DNA of 64,000 nt. Origin: Senegalimassilia sp003474385. GTDB taxonomy: Bacteria; Actinomycetota; Coriobacteriia; Coriobacteriales; Eggerthellaceae. Under the pieces are notes generated by a model. That model was not told the origin of the DNA and did not search any database. It saw nothing but the letters and a program-made list of their open reading frames with translations. Position numbers and translations under genes: made by a program. The DNA lies in the NCBI RefSeq assembly GCF_003474385.1, contig NZ_QUCY01000012.1, forward strand, positions 1-64,000, read 5' to 3'. Positions 15,761-25,347 of the stretch are shown here, one piece after another. Every line of letters starts with the position of its first letter. The stretch's first letter is position 1.

Positions 15761-17164
15761 CTAGCCTCGCACCTTGAGGAGCGCGTCGATGATCTGCGGG
15801 CCCATGGCCGTCACGTCGCCGGCGCCCATGGTGATGACCAGGTCGCCCGGCTGGAGCTTGTCCATGAGATGCGGGACGACGTCGACGCGATGGGCCACGA
15901 AATCAGCCTGGGGATGGCCCTCGTGCTCGAGCAGGACGTTGAGGAACGTCTTTCCGGAAACGCCGGGCACCGGGGCCTCGCCTGCCGGGTAAACATCCAT
16001 GAAGGTGACGCTGTCGGCCTTGTCGAATGCGGCGCCGAACTCGTCGTGTAGCACCTGCGTGAACAGGGGCGCGCGGGAGTAGCGATGCGGCTGGAAGAGC
16101 ACATGGACGTGCTTATAGCCAAGCCCCGCTGCGGCGGAGATGGTTGCGGCGATTTCGGTGGGGTGATGCGCATAGTCGTCGACGACGGTGACGCCGCCCA
16201 CTTCGCCGACCAGGTCGAAGCGGCGGCGAACGCCGGCGAAGCCCGAAAGCGCCTGGGCGACCTTGGCCGCATCGAAGCCGAGCGCCCACAGCAGCGTGAC
16301 GACGCCCGTGGCGTTCAAGACGTTGTGACGGCCGGGGTTCTGTTTGATGGTGCCCTCGACCTGCGTGCCGTCGGGCATGACCGCCGTGTAGCGGCTGCCG
16401 ATGCCGTGGGGCTCGTAGGAGGTGATGCGCACGTCGCACCCCTCGTTGAAGCCGTACGTGTACATACGACGGCCCTCGGAGCGGGCGATCTCGACCACAT
16501 GGGGCTCTTCGCCGCATGCCACGATGACGCCATCTTCGGGAACAAGGCCCATGAAGTCGTGGAACTTGTCGTAAATCTCATCAAGGTCCTTGTAGTGGTC
16601 GAGGTGGTCGGCCTCGATGTTGGTGACGAGCACCGCCTTGGGAGACAGATACGTGAACGACTTGTCGGACTCGTCGGCCTCGACGACGTAATGGTCGCCG
16701 GTGCCGGAGTGGGCGTTGGTGCCATAGGCGCGCACGATGCCGCCGATGAGGAAGGTGGGGTCGGCGCCCAGCGCGTCGAGCGCGCTGGCGAGCATGGACG
16801 ACGTGGTGGTCTTGCCGTGCGTGCCGGCCACGGCGAGCGTATCGAGGCCCACGCCGAGATGCGCGAGCATCTGGGCGCGATGCCAGATCTCAAGGCCGCG
16901 ACGGCGCGCCTCGATGAGCTCGGGGTTGTTCTCGAGGATTGCCGTGGAGATGACGATGACCGGGTTTCCCTCGGGGATGTTCTCCGCCTTCTGGCCGATG
17001 AACACGGTGATGCCGGCCTCGCGCAGCTGCTTGGTGTAACGGCTTTCCTTGATATCGGAGCCCGACACCTGCATGCCCTGGTCGTGGGCCACGCGGGCGA
17101 TACCGCTCATGCCCACGCCGCCGACGCCGATGAAGTGCACCTGCTTGATGCGCTCTTCGCTCAT
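15761..17164 (-). CDS. murC: UDP-N-acetylmuramate-L-alanine ligase
   Basis: Adds L-Ala to UDP-MurNAc with ATP. The N-terminal Rossmann motif is GVGGVGMSGIA, the P-loop GTHGKTTTSSM is near residue 110, and the central domain has VVEADESDKSF and VDDYAHHPTEI. 467 aa, normal. It lies between murG and murB; a 131-bp gap with a hairpin precedes it. Confidence 0.97.
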   Translation of the reverse strand: MSEERIKQVHFIGVGGVGMSGIARVAHDQGMQVSGSDIKESRYTKQLREAGITVFIGQKAENIPEGNPVIVISTAILENNPELIEARRRGLEIWHRAQMLAHLGVGLDTLAVAGTHGKTTTSSMLASALDALGADPTFLIGGIVRAYGTNAHSGTGDHYVVEADESDKSFTYLSPKAVLVTNIEADHLDHYKDLDEIYDKFHDFMGLVPEDGVIVACGEEPHVVEIARSEGRRMYTYGFNEGCDVRITSYEPHGIGSRYTAVMPDGTQVEGTIKQNPGRHNVLNATGVVTLLWALGFDAAKVAQALSGFAGVRRRFDLVGEVGGVTVVDDYAHHPTEIAATISAAAGLGYKHVHVLFQPHRYSRAPLFTQVLHDEFGAAFDKADSVTFMDVYPAGEAPVPGVSGKTFLNVLLEHEGHPQADFVAHRVDVVPHLMDKLQPGDLVITMGAGDVTAMGPQIIDALLKVRG

Positions 17165-17245
17165 GTTGCCTGCCTCCTGAAGCCTATGCGCCGAAGCCTT
17201 AACCGCCCGCGGCGCGATGATGTGAAACCCGGGCGCACCCGGGAA

Positions 17246-17269
17246 ACGGGCGGCGCCAAGGCCGCCCGT
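17246..17269. other. Hairpin in the murG-murC gap
   Basis: ACGGGCGGC and GCCGCCCGT form a perfect 9-bp stem with a 6-base loop inside the 131-bp gap, preceded by two CCCGGG palindromes. There is no T-run of note on either strand, so it may stabilise RNA ends or cause pausing rather than terminate. Confidence 0.4.
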
Positions 17270-17295
17270 GCTTGCTCAAACTCTATTATCTTACC

Positions 17296-18405
17296 CTATT
17301 GCGCCGACTTGGATTCGCACGCCTTAAGGACTACATCAGCGAGCAGCCCCGCCGCATCACGCGTCTTCGCCGCGGCCGCTGCAGCCGACATGCGTTGACG
17401 GGCCTTTTCATCCTCGACGAGCGTTTTGAGGTAGTCGGTGAACTGCGCGCCCTCGACGTCGGCGTCGGCCACGAGGAAGGCCGCGCCCGCTTCCACGCAT
17501 GCGCGGGCGTTCGTGGTCTGATGGTCCTCGGTGGCGTACGGGAACGGCACGAGCAGCGCCGGGAGATGACGGGCCGAGATCTCGGCGAGCGACGTGGCGC
17601 CCGCGCGGCTGACGATGGCATCGGCGGCGGCCATGGCAAGGCCCATCTGGTCGGTATAGCCCATGAGGTGCCAGCGCTTTGCCTGCTCGTCGGTCAGGGC
17701 CAGCTGCTCGGTGACGCTATCGAGCTCCTTGGGGCCCGTGACGTGCACGATATGCAGGTCGGGGTAGCCGAGCAGCATATCCTTGCGCTGAACGATGGCC
17801 GCGTTGAGATGGCGTGCACCCAAGCTTCCCCCGGTGACGAGAAGCATGCGCGCATCCTCGGGAACGCCGAACGCGGCACGGCCCTCGGCGCGCGTTGCGG
17901 CGAACACGCTAGCGCGCACGGGGTTGCCGGTGAGCACGACATGGCTTTTGTCGGAAAGCGCCCGAGCGGCATGGTCGTAGGTCAGGCACACGGCGCGGGC
18001 CCTACGAGCCAGGTACTTGTTCGCCATGCCCATGACCGAGTTCTGCTCGTGGACCACCACGGGGATGCCGCACTGCTCGGCAGCACGGGCGACCGGGATG
18101 CATACGTAGCCGCCGAAACCCACCACGCAGTCGGGATGGACCTCGGAAAACCACTTGCGCGCCAGCTTCGTGGAACGCTGGATCTTCATGACGGCCTTCG
18201 GCAACGTGAGCGGATGATTGCGGTTGAAGCCCGCGGCCTCGAAGGCTTTGTACGGGATGCCCGCCGCGGGGACGAGGCGCGACTCGATGCCGCCGGGCGT
18301 CCCGGCGAAGAGCACCTCATGCCCGCGTTCGCGCAGCACATCGGCAAGCGCGAGGGCCGGATTGATGTGGCCGGCGGTACCGCCGCCGGAAAGGACTATG
18401 CGCAT
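17296..18405 (-). CDS. murG: UDP-GlcNAc:lipid I N-acetylglucosaminyltransferase MurG
   Basis: Makes lipid II at the inner face of the membrane. It begins with MRIVLSGGGTAGHINPALA (glycine loop 1); GFGGYVCIP, GGSLGARHLN (glycine loop 2), and SRAGATSLAEI with the donor-binding region follow. 369 aa. ATG 18405 has GGAGGTG 6 bases upstream; the longer open frame above it overlaps ftsW and is rejected. It is 4 bp from the ftsW stop, so tightly coupled. Confidence 0.97.
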   Translation of the reverse strand: MRIVLSGGGTAGHINPALALADVLRERGHEVLFAGTPGGIESRLVPAAGIPYKAFEAAGFNRNHPLTLPKAVMKIQRSTKLARKWFSEVHPDCVVGFGGYVCIPVARAAEQCGIPVVVHEQNSVMGMANKYLARRARAVCLTYDHAARALSDKSHVVLTGNPVRASVFAATRAEGRAAFGVPEDARMLLVTGGSLGARHLNAAIVQRKDMLLGYPDLHIVHVTGPKELDSVTEQLALTDEQAKRWHLMGYTDQMGLAMAAADAIVSRAGATSLAEISARHLPALLVPFPYATEDHQTTNARACVEAGAAFLVADADVEGAQFTDYLKTLVEDEKARQRMSAAAAAAKTRDAAGLLADVVLKACESKSAQ

Positions 18406-18409
18406 GATG

Positions 18410-19789
18410 TCACCTCCGGGATGAAGAATGCGTTTGACGGCGCCGCGCACCTTGCGGGGCGCGCGTGCGCGATTCGGCGCTGCCGCGGCCGCGCAAGGCG
18501 TTGCGGGAGCCGTTGAAATCGTCGTCGACCGCGCGCACGACGCGCAGGTTCGCGCGGCGTCGATCGTAGACGGTGGTGTTATCGGCGTTTCGTGCAACGG
18601 CCATGATGATGCCGACCATCATGAGTGACGCGATAAGCGACGAGCCGCCTGCGGACACGAACGGCAAAGGCTTGCCCGTGGTGGGCACGAGGCCGATGAC
18701 GCAGCCCATGTTCAGAAACGCCTGGAACACGAGCATGATGGTGACGCTGCCCGCCACGATGCGCTCGTTGGGCGTTGCCGCGGCGCTCGCGATGCGCATG
18801 CCGGCGAACAGGATGCAGCAGAACAGCGCGATGACCACGAGAGCGCCGAGCATGCCGAACTCCTCGCCGATGATGGAGAACACGAAGTCGGTCTCGGCCT
18901 CGGGGAGGTAGTCGTACTTCTCGCTGGAATTGCCCAGGCCCACGCCGAACAGGCCGCCCTCGGCGAACGCGTAGAACGAGTGGATGGTCTGGTAACCGTT
19001 GCCCCTGCCGCCTTCGCCGTCGTTCCAAGGGTTGTACACCACGAAGCGGTCCTGGCGATAGCCCGAGCCGAACAAGACGATGGCGATGACCGCAAGGACG
19101 GCGACGCCGGCGATGGCGAGCATGAGCTTACCGGGAGCGCCGCCGAACCACAGCACCGCGTATACGCCCACGAAGATGATGATGGTGGTTCCCAGGTCCG
19201 ATTGCGTGAACAGCAAAAACAACGTGGGGGCGGCCACGTAGATCGCAGCCCTGAGCATGGTGGCGTTGAACTCAGCCCCTTCGTTGAGGTCGTCCATAAG
19301 GTTGGCGGCCATGAGCACGATGGCGATCTTGGCGAACTCCGAGGGCTGCAGCGAAAACGGACCGATGACGATCCAGCGCTGGGCGCCGAGCGCCGCGGCT
19401 CCGAAGAGGAACGTGATGACGAGCAGCGCTACGCATACTCCCCAATAGCCTTTGACGATGGCGCCCTTCCAACCGCTGCGGGGGAGCATGAACCAGATAG
19501 CCACGGCGATGACGATGCCGGCCAGAGAGTAGATGAACTGGCTGATGAGCTTCGCCGAAGGGTTTTGCTGTGCGATGTAGTCCGAATATGAAATGGTATC
19601 GCGCAGGTACTGACCCGCCTCGGTGTCGGCATAGTAGTTCGTGGCGGCCTCGGAAAGGATGGTAACCTGCGAGGCCGAGTAGATCATGACGAAGCCGATG
19701 AGCGTGAGGGCCACCACGGCCACCACAAGCAGCACCTGGGGCCAGATGACCGATTCTGCATCGGAGCGCCTATTGCGCGCGGAAAGCAT
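18410..19789 (-). CDS. ftsW: SEDS peptidoglycan glycosyltransferase FtsW
   Basis: Septal lipid II polymerase that pairs with the class B PBP encoded upstream. About ten membrane helices; family motifs PSEFAKIA, the IGEEFGMLG loop and GLVPTTGKPLPFVSAGGSSL near the C-terminus. A large extracytoplasmic loop lies after the first helix (residues about 45-75). A basic tail of about 40 residues follows the last helix. 459 aa. Order murD-ftsW-murG is the classical dcw order. Confidence 0.95.
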   Translation of the reverse strand: MLSARNRRSDAESVIWPQVLLVVAVVALTLIGFVMIYSASQVTILSEAATNYYADTEAGQYLRDTISYSDYIAQQNPSAKLISQFIYSLAGIVIAVAIWFMLPRSGWKGAIVKGYWGVCVALLVITFLFGAAALGAQRWIVIGPFSLQPSEFAKIAIVLMAANLMDDLNEGAEFNATMLRAAIYVAAPTLFLLFTQSDLGTTIIIFVGVYAVLWFGGAPGKLMLAIAGVAVLAVIAIVLFGSGYRQDRFVVYNPWNDGEGGRGNGYQTIHSFYAFAEGGLFGVGLGNSSEKYDYLPEAETDFVFSIIGEEFGMLGALVVIALFCCILFAGMRIASAAATPNERIVAGSVTIMLVFQAFLNMGCVIGLVPTTGKPLPFVSAGGSSLIASLMMVGIIMAVARNADNTTVYDRRRANLRVVRAVDDDFNGSRNALRGRGSAESRTRAPQGARRRQTHSSSRR

Positions 19790-19801
19790 GTAAAACCGCC
19801 C

Positions 19802-21316
19802 TTACGCGCCAAGCTTGGCCGCGCGAGCGGCCACGAGCTTCTTGAAGACCTCGCCGCGCTCCTCGAAGGAGTGGAACTCGTCGAACGATGCGCAGGCGGG
19901 CGAAAGCAACACCACTTCCCCAGCCTTCGCCTGTTCGAGCGCGACGTCAAGCGCAGACTCCATATTGTTCGCCGTGAGCAGTTGGAAATCCGCCGGCGCC
20001 TGAGCACCTTGCTCCTTGAACGCCTGGAAGAAGCGGGCGCCCGCCGCGCCGAAGCACACCACGGCGCGCGTGTGGGCATGGGCCGCCGCGACCAGGTCGG
20101 CCAGATCGGTGCCCTTGTCGTCGCCGCCGAGCAGCACGATGGGACGGGTATGAGGGAACGCCGCCAGCGCCTTGAGCGTGGCGTCGACGTTGGTGGCCTT
20201 CGAATCGTTATAGCATTCGGCGCCGCGCACGGTGCCGCAAGGCTCGATGCGATGCTCGAGCGGGCTGAACGTGGCAAGCGCCTCGCACACGGCCTCGTCG
20301 GAAGCGCCGGCGGCCAGCGCCGCCGCGGCGGCGGCAAGCGCGTTGCCGGCGTTGTGCGCGCCCTTGATCTTGAGGCGATCGGCGTTGATGAGGGCATGCT
20401 CCTGCCCCTTGAGGGCCACGACGAGCTCGCCTTCGCCGTTGATGAACGCGGCGTTGTCGGCACCGCAACGTGCGCGCATGTCGCCCTGCAAGCCCTCTGC
20501 CGTGCCCATGGGCACGATGGCGAAACCGCATCCGCCATCAATGCTGCGCAGACGGCGGACCTCGGCGCGGACGACGTCGTTGGAGGCGTCCATGACCGCG
20601 ACCGAGCCGGGAACCTGAGACAAGTTGTCGAGCACCTTCATCTTGGCGGCGGCATAGTTTTCCAGCGTATGGTGCCAATGCAGATGGTCGGGCGTGATGT
20701 TGAGCAGCACGGCCACATTGGGCGCGAACAGCTTCGTGGATGTGAGCTGATACGACGACACCTCGGCCACGTAGACGTCGGTTTCGCCGGCGGCCACGGC
20801 GGAGATGCACGTGTCGCCGATGTTGCCGACAGCGGCGCTTGCCATACCCGCGGCGCGAAGCAGATGGTTGGTCAACGCCGTGACGGTGGTCTTGCCGTTG
20901 GTGCCCGTGACGGCGACCCACGTGCTGGAGTCATCGGACTCGCGCCATGCGAGCTCGACCTCGCTGACGACCTCGTCGCTTACGGCAGCGGCCGAGCGGT
21001 ACAGGTCGGAGAACTCGGAGATGCCCGGGCTTGCGATGCACAGCTCGAAATGCCCTCCACACGCTTGCGCTAAGCGATCGACCGCGCCCTCGCCGAACTC
21101 GACGATGGCGCCGCGGTCGCGCGCCTTGCCCGCATACGCATCGGAAGCGGCATTGGGCTGCCCGCCGAACACGGCCAGCTGGGCCACGCGGCCGCCGAGC
21201 TGCGCCATGAGGTAATCGACAGCATCGTGGCCGGACTTGCCCAGACCGAGCACGAGGACGCGGCCCAAGCTTTCGGGAGCGTGTTTCTTGCCTGCAAGCA
21301 TCTTCTGGTTCTCCAT
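19802..21316 (-). CDS. murD: UDP-N-acetylmuramoylalanine-D-glutamate ligase
   Basis: Adds D-Glu to UDP-MurNAc-L-Ala. The N-terminal Rossmann segment has LGLGKSGHDAV, the ATP loop GTNGKTTVTAL is near residue 140, and later come LNITPDHLHWH and the C-terminal YNDSKATNVDATLKAL. 504 aa, slightly longer than E. coli MurD (438). It lies 3 bp from mraY and 12 bp from ftsW. Confidence 0.96.
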   Translation of the reverse strand: MENQKMLAGKKHAPESLGRVLVLGLGKSGHDAVDYLMAQLGGRVAQLAVFGGQPNAASDAYAGKARDRGAIVEFGEGAVDRLAQACGGHFELCIASPGISEFSDLYRSAAAVSDEVVSEVELAWRESDDSSTWVAVTGTNGKTTVTALTNHLLRAAGMASAAVGNIGDTCISAVAAGETDVYVAEVSSYQLTSTKLFAPNVAVLLNITPDHLHWHHTLENYAAAKMKVLDNLSQVPGSVAVMDASNDVVRAEVRRLRSIDGGCGFAIVPMGTAEGLQGDMRARCGADNAAFINGEGELVVALKGQEHALINADRLKIKGAHNAGNALAAAAAALAAGASDEAVCEALATFSPLEHRIEPCGTVRGAECYNDSKATNVDATLKALAAFPHTRPIVLLGGDDKGTDLADLVAAAHAHTRAVVCFGAAGARFFQAFKEQGAQAPADFQLLTANNMESALDVALEQAKAGEVVLLSPACASFDEFHSFEERGEVFKKLVAARAAKLGA

Positions 21317-21319
21317 ACC

Positions 21320-22357
21320 CTATGCCACCGCCATCAAGGTTTCTGCGAAGTACACGGCGAAGCCGAGCGCGGCCAGCACGCCGGAGACGATCCAGAAGCG
21401 CACGACGACCTTCGTTTCGGACCAGCCCTTCTTCTCGAAATGATGATGGAGCGGGGCCATCAGGAAGATGCGCTTATGGGTTTTCTTGTAGTAGAACACC
21501 TGGATCATGACCGACAGGGCCTCGGCCACGAACAGGCCGCCGATGACGAGCACGATGAACTCGGACTTGGTGAACACCGCAAGGCAGCCGAGCGCCATGC
21601 CGAGGGCGAGGGAGCCCGTGTCGCCCATGAAGATGTCGGCGGGAAACGAGTTGAACCAGAGAAAGCCCACGCAGGCGCCGGCGAGCGCGGCGGCGAAGAT
21701 TGCGGAGTCAAGCATGTCTGAGCGGTATGCGATGGCCGCCATGACGATCATGACGATCATGACCGTGCCTGCTGCCAGGCCGTCAAGGCCGTCGGTGAGG
21801 TTGACGGCGTTGCACATGCCCATGAGCAGGATGTCCACGAACAGGATGTAGAGCCACGGCACCTCCACGGAGCCGAAATGCGTGGTGAGCACGCCAAGGT
21901 CGAACGTGTAGACGAACGGGATCTCGACCGTGGGGGCGATGCCCATCACGTTGACGGCCACCAGGCCGAACACCGTGGCGATGACGAACTGGCCCACCAG
22001 CTTGGCTTTCGGGGTAAGGCCCAGGCTGCGCTCCTTGACCACTTTCTCGGCGTCATCGATAAGGCCCAGGCAGCCCGTGAGGACGGTGGCGATGAGCAGC
22101 GCGAACGTTTCAGGCGTGGGATGGCCCACCACGAGCGCCGTGAGGATGACGGAGACGAGCATGATGACACCGCCCATGGTGGGCGTGCCCTGCTTCACCA
22201 AGTGGCTTTCAGGGCCGTCAGCGCGCACCTGTTGGCCGATATGGCTAGATTTGAGGAACTTGATCCACGCCGGCATAAGCACCATGGTGACCGCAATGGC
22301 GACCACGATGGCCACGAACACCAAAAACGTGGGGTATGACGCGAATATGTGCAACAT
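21320..22357 (-). CDS. mraY: Phospho-MurNAc-pentapeptide transferase
   Basis: Transfers phospho-MurNAc-pentapeptide to undecaprenyl phosphate, giving lipid I. About ten helices; catalytic Asp motifs LTDGLDGLAAG and MGDTGSLALG, and the diagnostic MAPLHHHFEKKGW loop near the C-terminus. 345 aa, normal. Junctions of 2-3 bp with murF and murD imply one transcript. Confidence 0.97.
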   Translation of the reverse strand: MLHIFASYPTFLVFVAIVVAIAVTMVLMPAWIKFLKSSHIGQQVRADGPESHLVKQGTPTMGGVIMLVSVILTALVVGHPTPETFALLIATVLTGCLGLIDDAEKVVKERSLGLTPKAKLVGQFVIATVFGLVAVNVMGIAPTVEIPFVYTFDLGVLTTHFGSVEVPWLYILFVDILLMGMCNAVNLTDGLDGLAAGTVMIVMIVMAAIAYRSDMLDSAIFAAALAGACVGFLWFNSFPADIFMGDTGSLALGMALGCLAVFTKSEFIVLVIGGLFVAEALSVMIQVFYYKKTHKRIFLMAPLHHHFEKKGWSETKVVVRFWIVSGVLAALGFAVYFAETLMAVA

Positions 22358-22359
22358 AG

Positions 22360-23841
22360 CTATTCAACCAATCCTTCCACCACTTTCTCAAGGCCCATGA
22401 AATGCGAGGCCTTCACGAGCACCGCGCTGCCGGAGGCGGCATACTCGCGAACGTCGGCGAGCGCGGCGGCCCCGTCGGCGACGAGAACGATGCGATCAGC
22501 CGGCATGCCGGCCTTTTGCGCGCCTGCCGCAATGCCCTGCGCAAGCTGCCCGACGCACACAAGGCGGTCAAGGCCGCATTCGGCGGCGAAGGCGCCCACT
22601 TCCTCGTGAAGCTGCGGCGCGAACGAGCCGAGCTCGCCCATGTCGCCGAGCACCGCGATGCGCGCTCCGGCGACATCGAGCGCGGCGAACGTGGAAAGCG
22701 ACGCGCGCATGGAATCGGGGTTCGCATTGTAGGCGTCGTTGACGACGGTGAAGCCGCCCGGAGCCTCGATGACCTCTTGGCGGCCCGCCTCGGGCTTGGC
22801 GCCCGAAAGCGCCGCCGCAACCTGCGCGGCCTCCATGCCGGCGGCGAATCCAACGGCGGCGGCGGAGCAGGCGTTGGACACGTTGTGCATGCCGCGCAGC
22901 TCAAGGGCGCATTCCACGCGCACGGGCTCGGGCATACCGTCGAACCCGCAGGCGCACAGCGCAAAACGCGGGCAGCCCGACGCATCGAGACGCACATCCT
23001 CGGACCACACGGCAGGACGCGCCGCGTCGACGGCGGAAAGGGCCGCACGACGCTCGGCGGCCTGAGCGGTGCCATCGTAGAGCACGCACGTGACGCCACG
23101 GGAGTCCAGGTTGGCGAACTCGAGCAGCTTCGGGGTCATATCGTTCGCGGCGTTGACGAACGCCATGCCGCCTGCGGGCAACGCCTCGAGGAGCTCGGCT
23201 TTGGCGCGCGCGATGTTCTCGCGGCTGCCCAGAAGCTCGATGTGGCTTTCGCCGACGTTGGTGACAAGGCCCCATTGCGGGCGCACGAACCCGCACAGCT
23301 CCTCGAGCTGATGAAGGCCGCGCATGCCCATCTCGACGATGACGTTTCGCGTGTCGGCCTGAGCGGCCAGCACGGTGTTGGGGACGCCGAGCTCGTTGTT
23401 CTGGTTGCCCTTCGTTGCGCACACGCTGCCAGCTGCGGCGAGCACGTCGCGCACGAGGTTCTTCGTGGTGGTTTTACCCGTGGACCCGGTGATGCCGATG
23501 ACGCGGCCCTCGAGACGGTCTCGCCATGCGCGCGCAAGCGCCGTGACGGCGGCCTGGGTATCGGGGACCTGGATAACGGCGGCCCCGACGGCTGCGATCT
23601 CGTCGTCCGAAGCCTGGTCGAGCGCGTGCTGCGCGAGCACGCACACCGCGCCCGCCGCCACGGAGGAGGCGGCGAAGGCATGCCCGTCCACCCGCTCACC
23701 GGGCAGCGCAACGTAGAGCGCCCCGGGTTCGACGTTGCGGGAATCCCAGGTCAAGCTGGTGATCTCCGCCTGATCGTTTACAGGGTCGATGGAAAAGGAG
23801 CCGCCCGTGGCACGGGCGGCTTCGTCGATGGTGAAACGCAT
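22360..23841 (-). CDS. murF: UDP-MurNAc-tripeptide-D-Ala-D-Ala ligase
   Basis: Adds D-Ala-D-Ala to complete the pentapeptide. ATP loop GSTGKTTTKNLV near residue 116, then NQNNELGVPNT, VEMGMRG and the C-terminal VNDAYNANPDSM. 493 aa. It follows murE after 3 bp. Confidence 0.96.
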   Translation of the reverse strand: MRFTIDEAARATGGSFSIDPVNDQAEITSLTWDSRNVEPGALYVALPGERVDGHAFAASSVAAGAVCVLAQHALDQASDDEIAAVGAAVIQVPDTQAAVTALARAWRDRLEGRVIGITGSTGKTTTKNLVRDVLAAAGSVCATKGNQNNELGVPNTVLAAQADTRNVIVEMGMRGLHQLEELCGFVRPQWGLVTNVGESHIELLGSRENIARAKAELLEALPAGGMAFVNAANDMTPKLLEFANLDSRGVTCVLYDGTAQAAERRAALSAVDAARPAVWSEDVRLDASGCPRFALCACGFDGMPEPVRVECALELRGMHNVSNACSAAAVGFAAGMEAAQVAAALSGAKPEAGRQEVIEAPGGFTVVNDAYNANPDSMRASLSTFAALDVAGARIAVLGDMGELGSFAPQLHEEVGAFAAECGLDRLVCVGQLAQGIAAGAQKAGMPADRIVLVADGAAALADVREYAASGSAVLVKASHFMGLEKVVEGLVE

Positions 23842-23844
23842 TGG

Positions 23845-25338
23845 TTACTCACAAGCTCCTTCGCCGAATGCACGTTCAAGCTCCTCGCGGGCGACGACGC
23901 GGTCGTCGAAGGAGAGCACTTCCTTGCCTACCAGCTGATAGTCCTCGTGGCCCTTGCCGGCAACGAGGATGGAATCGCCGGGCTTTGCAAGCTGGATGGC
24001 GCGCGCGATGGCGGCGCGGCGGTCGGGCTGCACGTCGAAACGGCCCTCGCCCTGCCCCATGCCCGCCACGATATCGGCGATGATGGCATCGGGATCCTCG
24101 GTGCGGGGGTTGTCGGACGTGACCACGGCATGGTCGGCCGCAAGCGCGGCGCGGCCCATGATGGGGCGCTTGGATGCATCGCGGTCGCCGCCGCAGCCGA
24201 ACACGCAGATGGTGCGGCCGGGCGTGAGCGCCATGATGGACCCGAGGGCCTTCTCCAGGGCATCGGGGGTGTGCGCGTAGTCCACGAACACCGACACGCC
24301 GCCGTCATGCGGCGTATGCACGCGCTCGAGGCGGCCCGGGATCTGCGGGGCCTCGCGAAGCGCATCGATGATGGTGGACACGCCGATGCCCAGCTGGATG
24401 CCGATGCCGAACGCGCACATGATGTTCTCGACGTTGAACTTGCCCACGAGCGGGTAGTCGAACTCATAGTAGGAGCCGCGCACGTTGAGCGTGATGGAGG
24501 TGTGCGTGGGATAGTACTGCACATCCTTGGGATGGATGAGAGCCGAGCGATCGAAGCCCGTGGTGACCACGCTATCGCCGGCCTCCGAGCAACGGCGCAG
24601 CAGCTCCTTGCCCCACTTGTCGTCGATGCAGATGACGCGGCGGGCAGGGTAATCCTTGCTGAACAGGCGCGCCTTCGCCTCGAAGTAGGCCTCGAAGGTG
24701 TGATGGTAGTCGAGGTGGTCCTGCGTCAGGTTGGAGAACGCCGTGACCGCGAACGACGAGGCGTACGTGCGCTCAAGGTCGAGCGCGTGGCTGGAGACCT
24801 CCATGGCCACCACGTCGCAGCGCGCGTCGCGCATGCGGGCGAGCAGATGCTGCAGGTCGGGCGATTCCGGCGTGGTGTGCGAAGACTTCTCGTGTACATC
24901 GCCGATGACGGTGCCCACGGTACCGATGACGCCCGTTCGCTTGCCCGCCACGCGGGCGATATGCTCCACCAGATACGTGGTGGTGGTTTTGCCGTTGGTG
25001 CCCGTGACGCCCACCAGCGAAAGCGCGCGCGACGGATCGTCATAGAAGCGCGCCGATGCCTCTGCCATGGCCTTGCGCGTATCGGACACCACGACCTCCG
25101 TGACGTCGGTGGCGTCGGCCAGGTAGACCTTGCGCTCCACCACGAGCACCTTCGCGCCATGGTCGATGGCGTCCTGGGCGAAGGTGTGGCCGTCGGTTTT
25201 CATGCCGACGATGCAGAAGAACGCGTCGCCGGGCTTGACTTTATCACTTCGATAGGCGATGCCCTCAACCTCATCTTGCGCGTTGCCGATGATGGTGCAG
25301 TCCATGCCTTCAAACAGTTCGGTGCAGGTCTTACCCAT
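23845..25338 (-). CDS. murE: UDP-MurNAc-dipeptide ligase (probably meso-diaminopimelate type)
   Basis: Adds the third stem-peptide residue. ATP loop GTNGKTTTTYLV near residue 120, then SSHALDLERT, and VDYAHTPDALEKAL. The specificity motif reads DNPR (in TSDNPRTEDP), the form linked to meso-DAP-adding enzymes, whereas Lys-adding MurE has a different residue at the Arg position. 497 aa. Specificity is inferred from this motif only. Confidence 0.95.
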   Translation of the reverse strand: MGKTCTELFEGMDCTIIGNAQDEVEGIAYRSDKVKPGDAFFCIVGMKTDGHTFAQDAIDHGAKVLVVERKVYLADATDVTEVVVSDTRKAMAEASARFYDDPSRALSLVGVTGTNGKTTTTYLVEHIARVAGKRTGVIGTVGTVIGDVHEKSSHTTPESPDLQHLLARMRDARCDVVAMEVSSHALDLERTYASSFAVTAFSNLTQDHLDYHHTFEAYFEAKARLFSKDYPARRVICIDDKWGKELLRRCSEAGDSVVTTGFDRSALIHPKDVQYYPTHTSITLNVRGSYYEFDYPLVGKFNVENIMCAFGIGIQLGIGVSTIIDALREAPQIPGRLERVHTPHDGGVSVFVDYAHTPDALEKALGSIMALTPGRTICVFGCGGDRDASKRPIMGRAALAADHAVVTSDNPRTEDPDAIIADIVAGMGQGEGRFDVQPDRRAAIARAIQLAKPGDSILVAGKGHEDYQLVGKEVLSFDDRVVAREELERAFGEGACE

Positions 25339-25347
25339 TTGGATACC

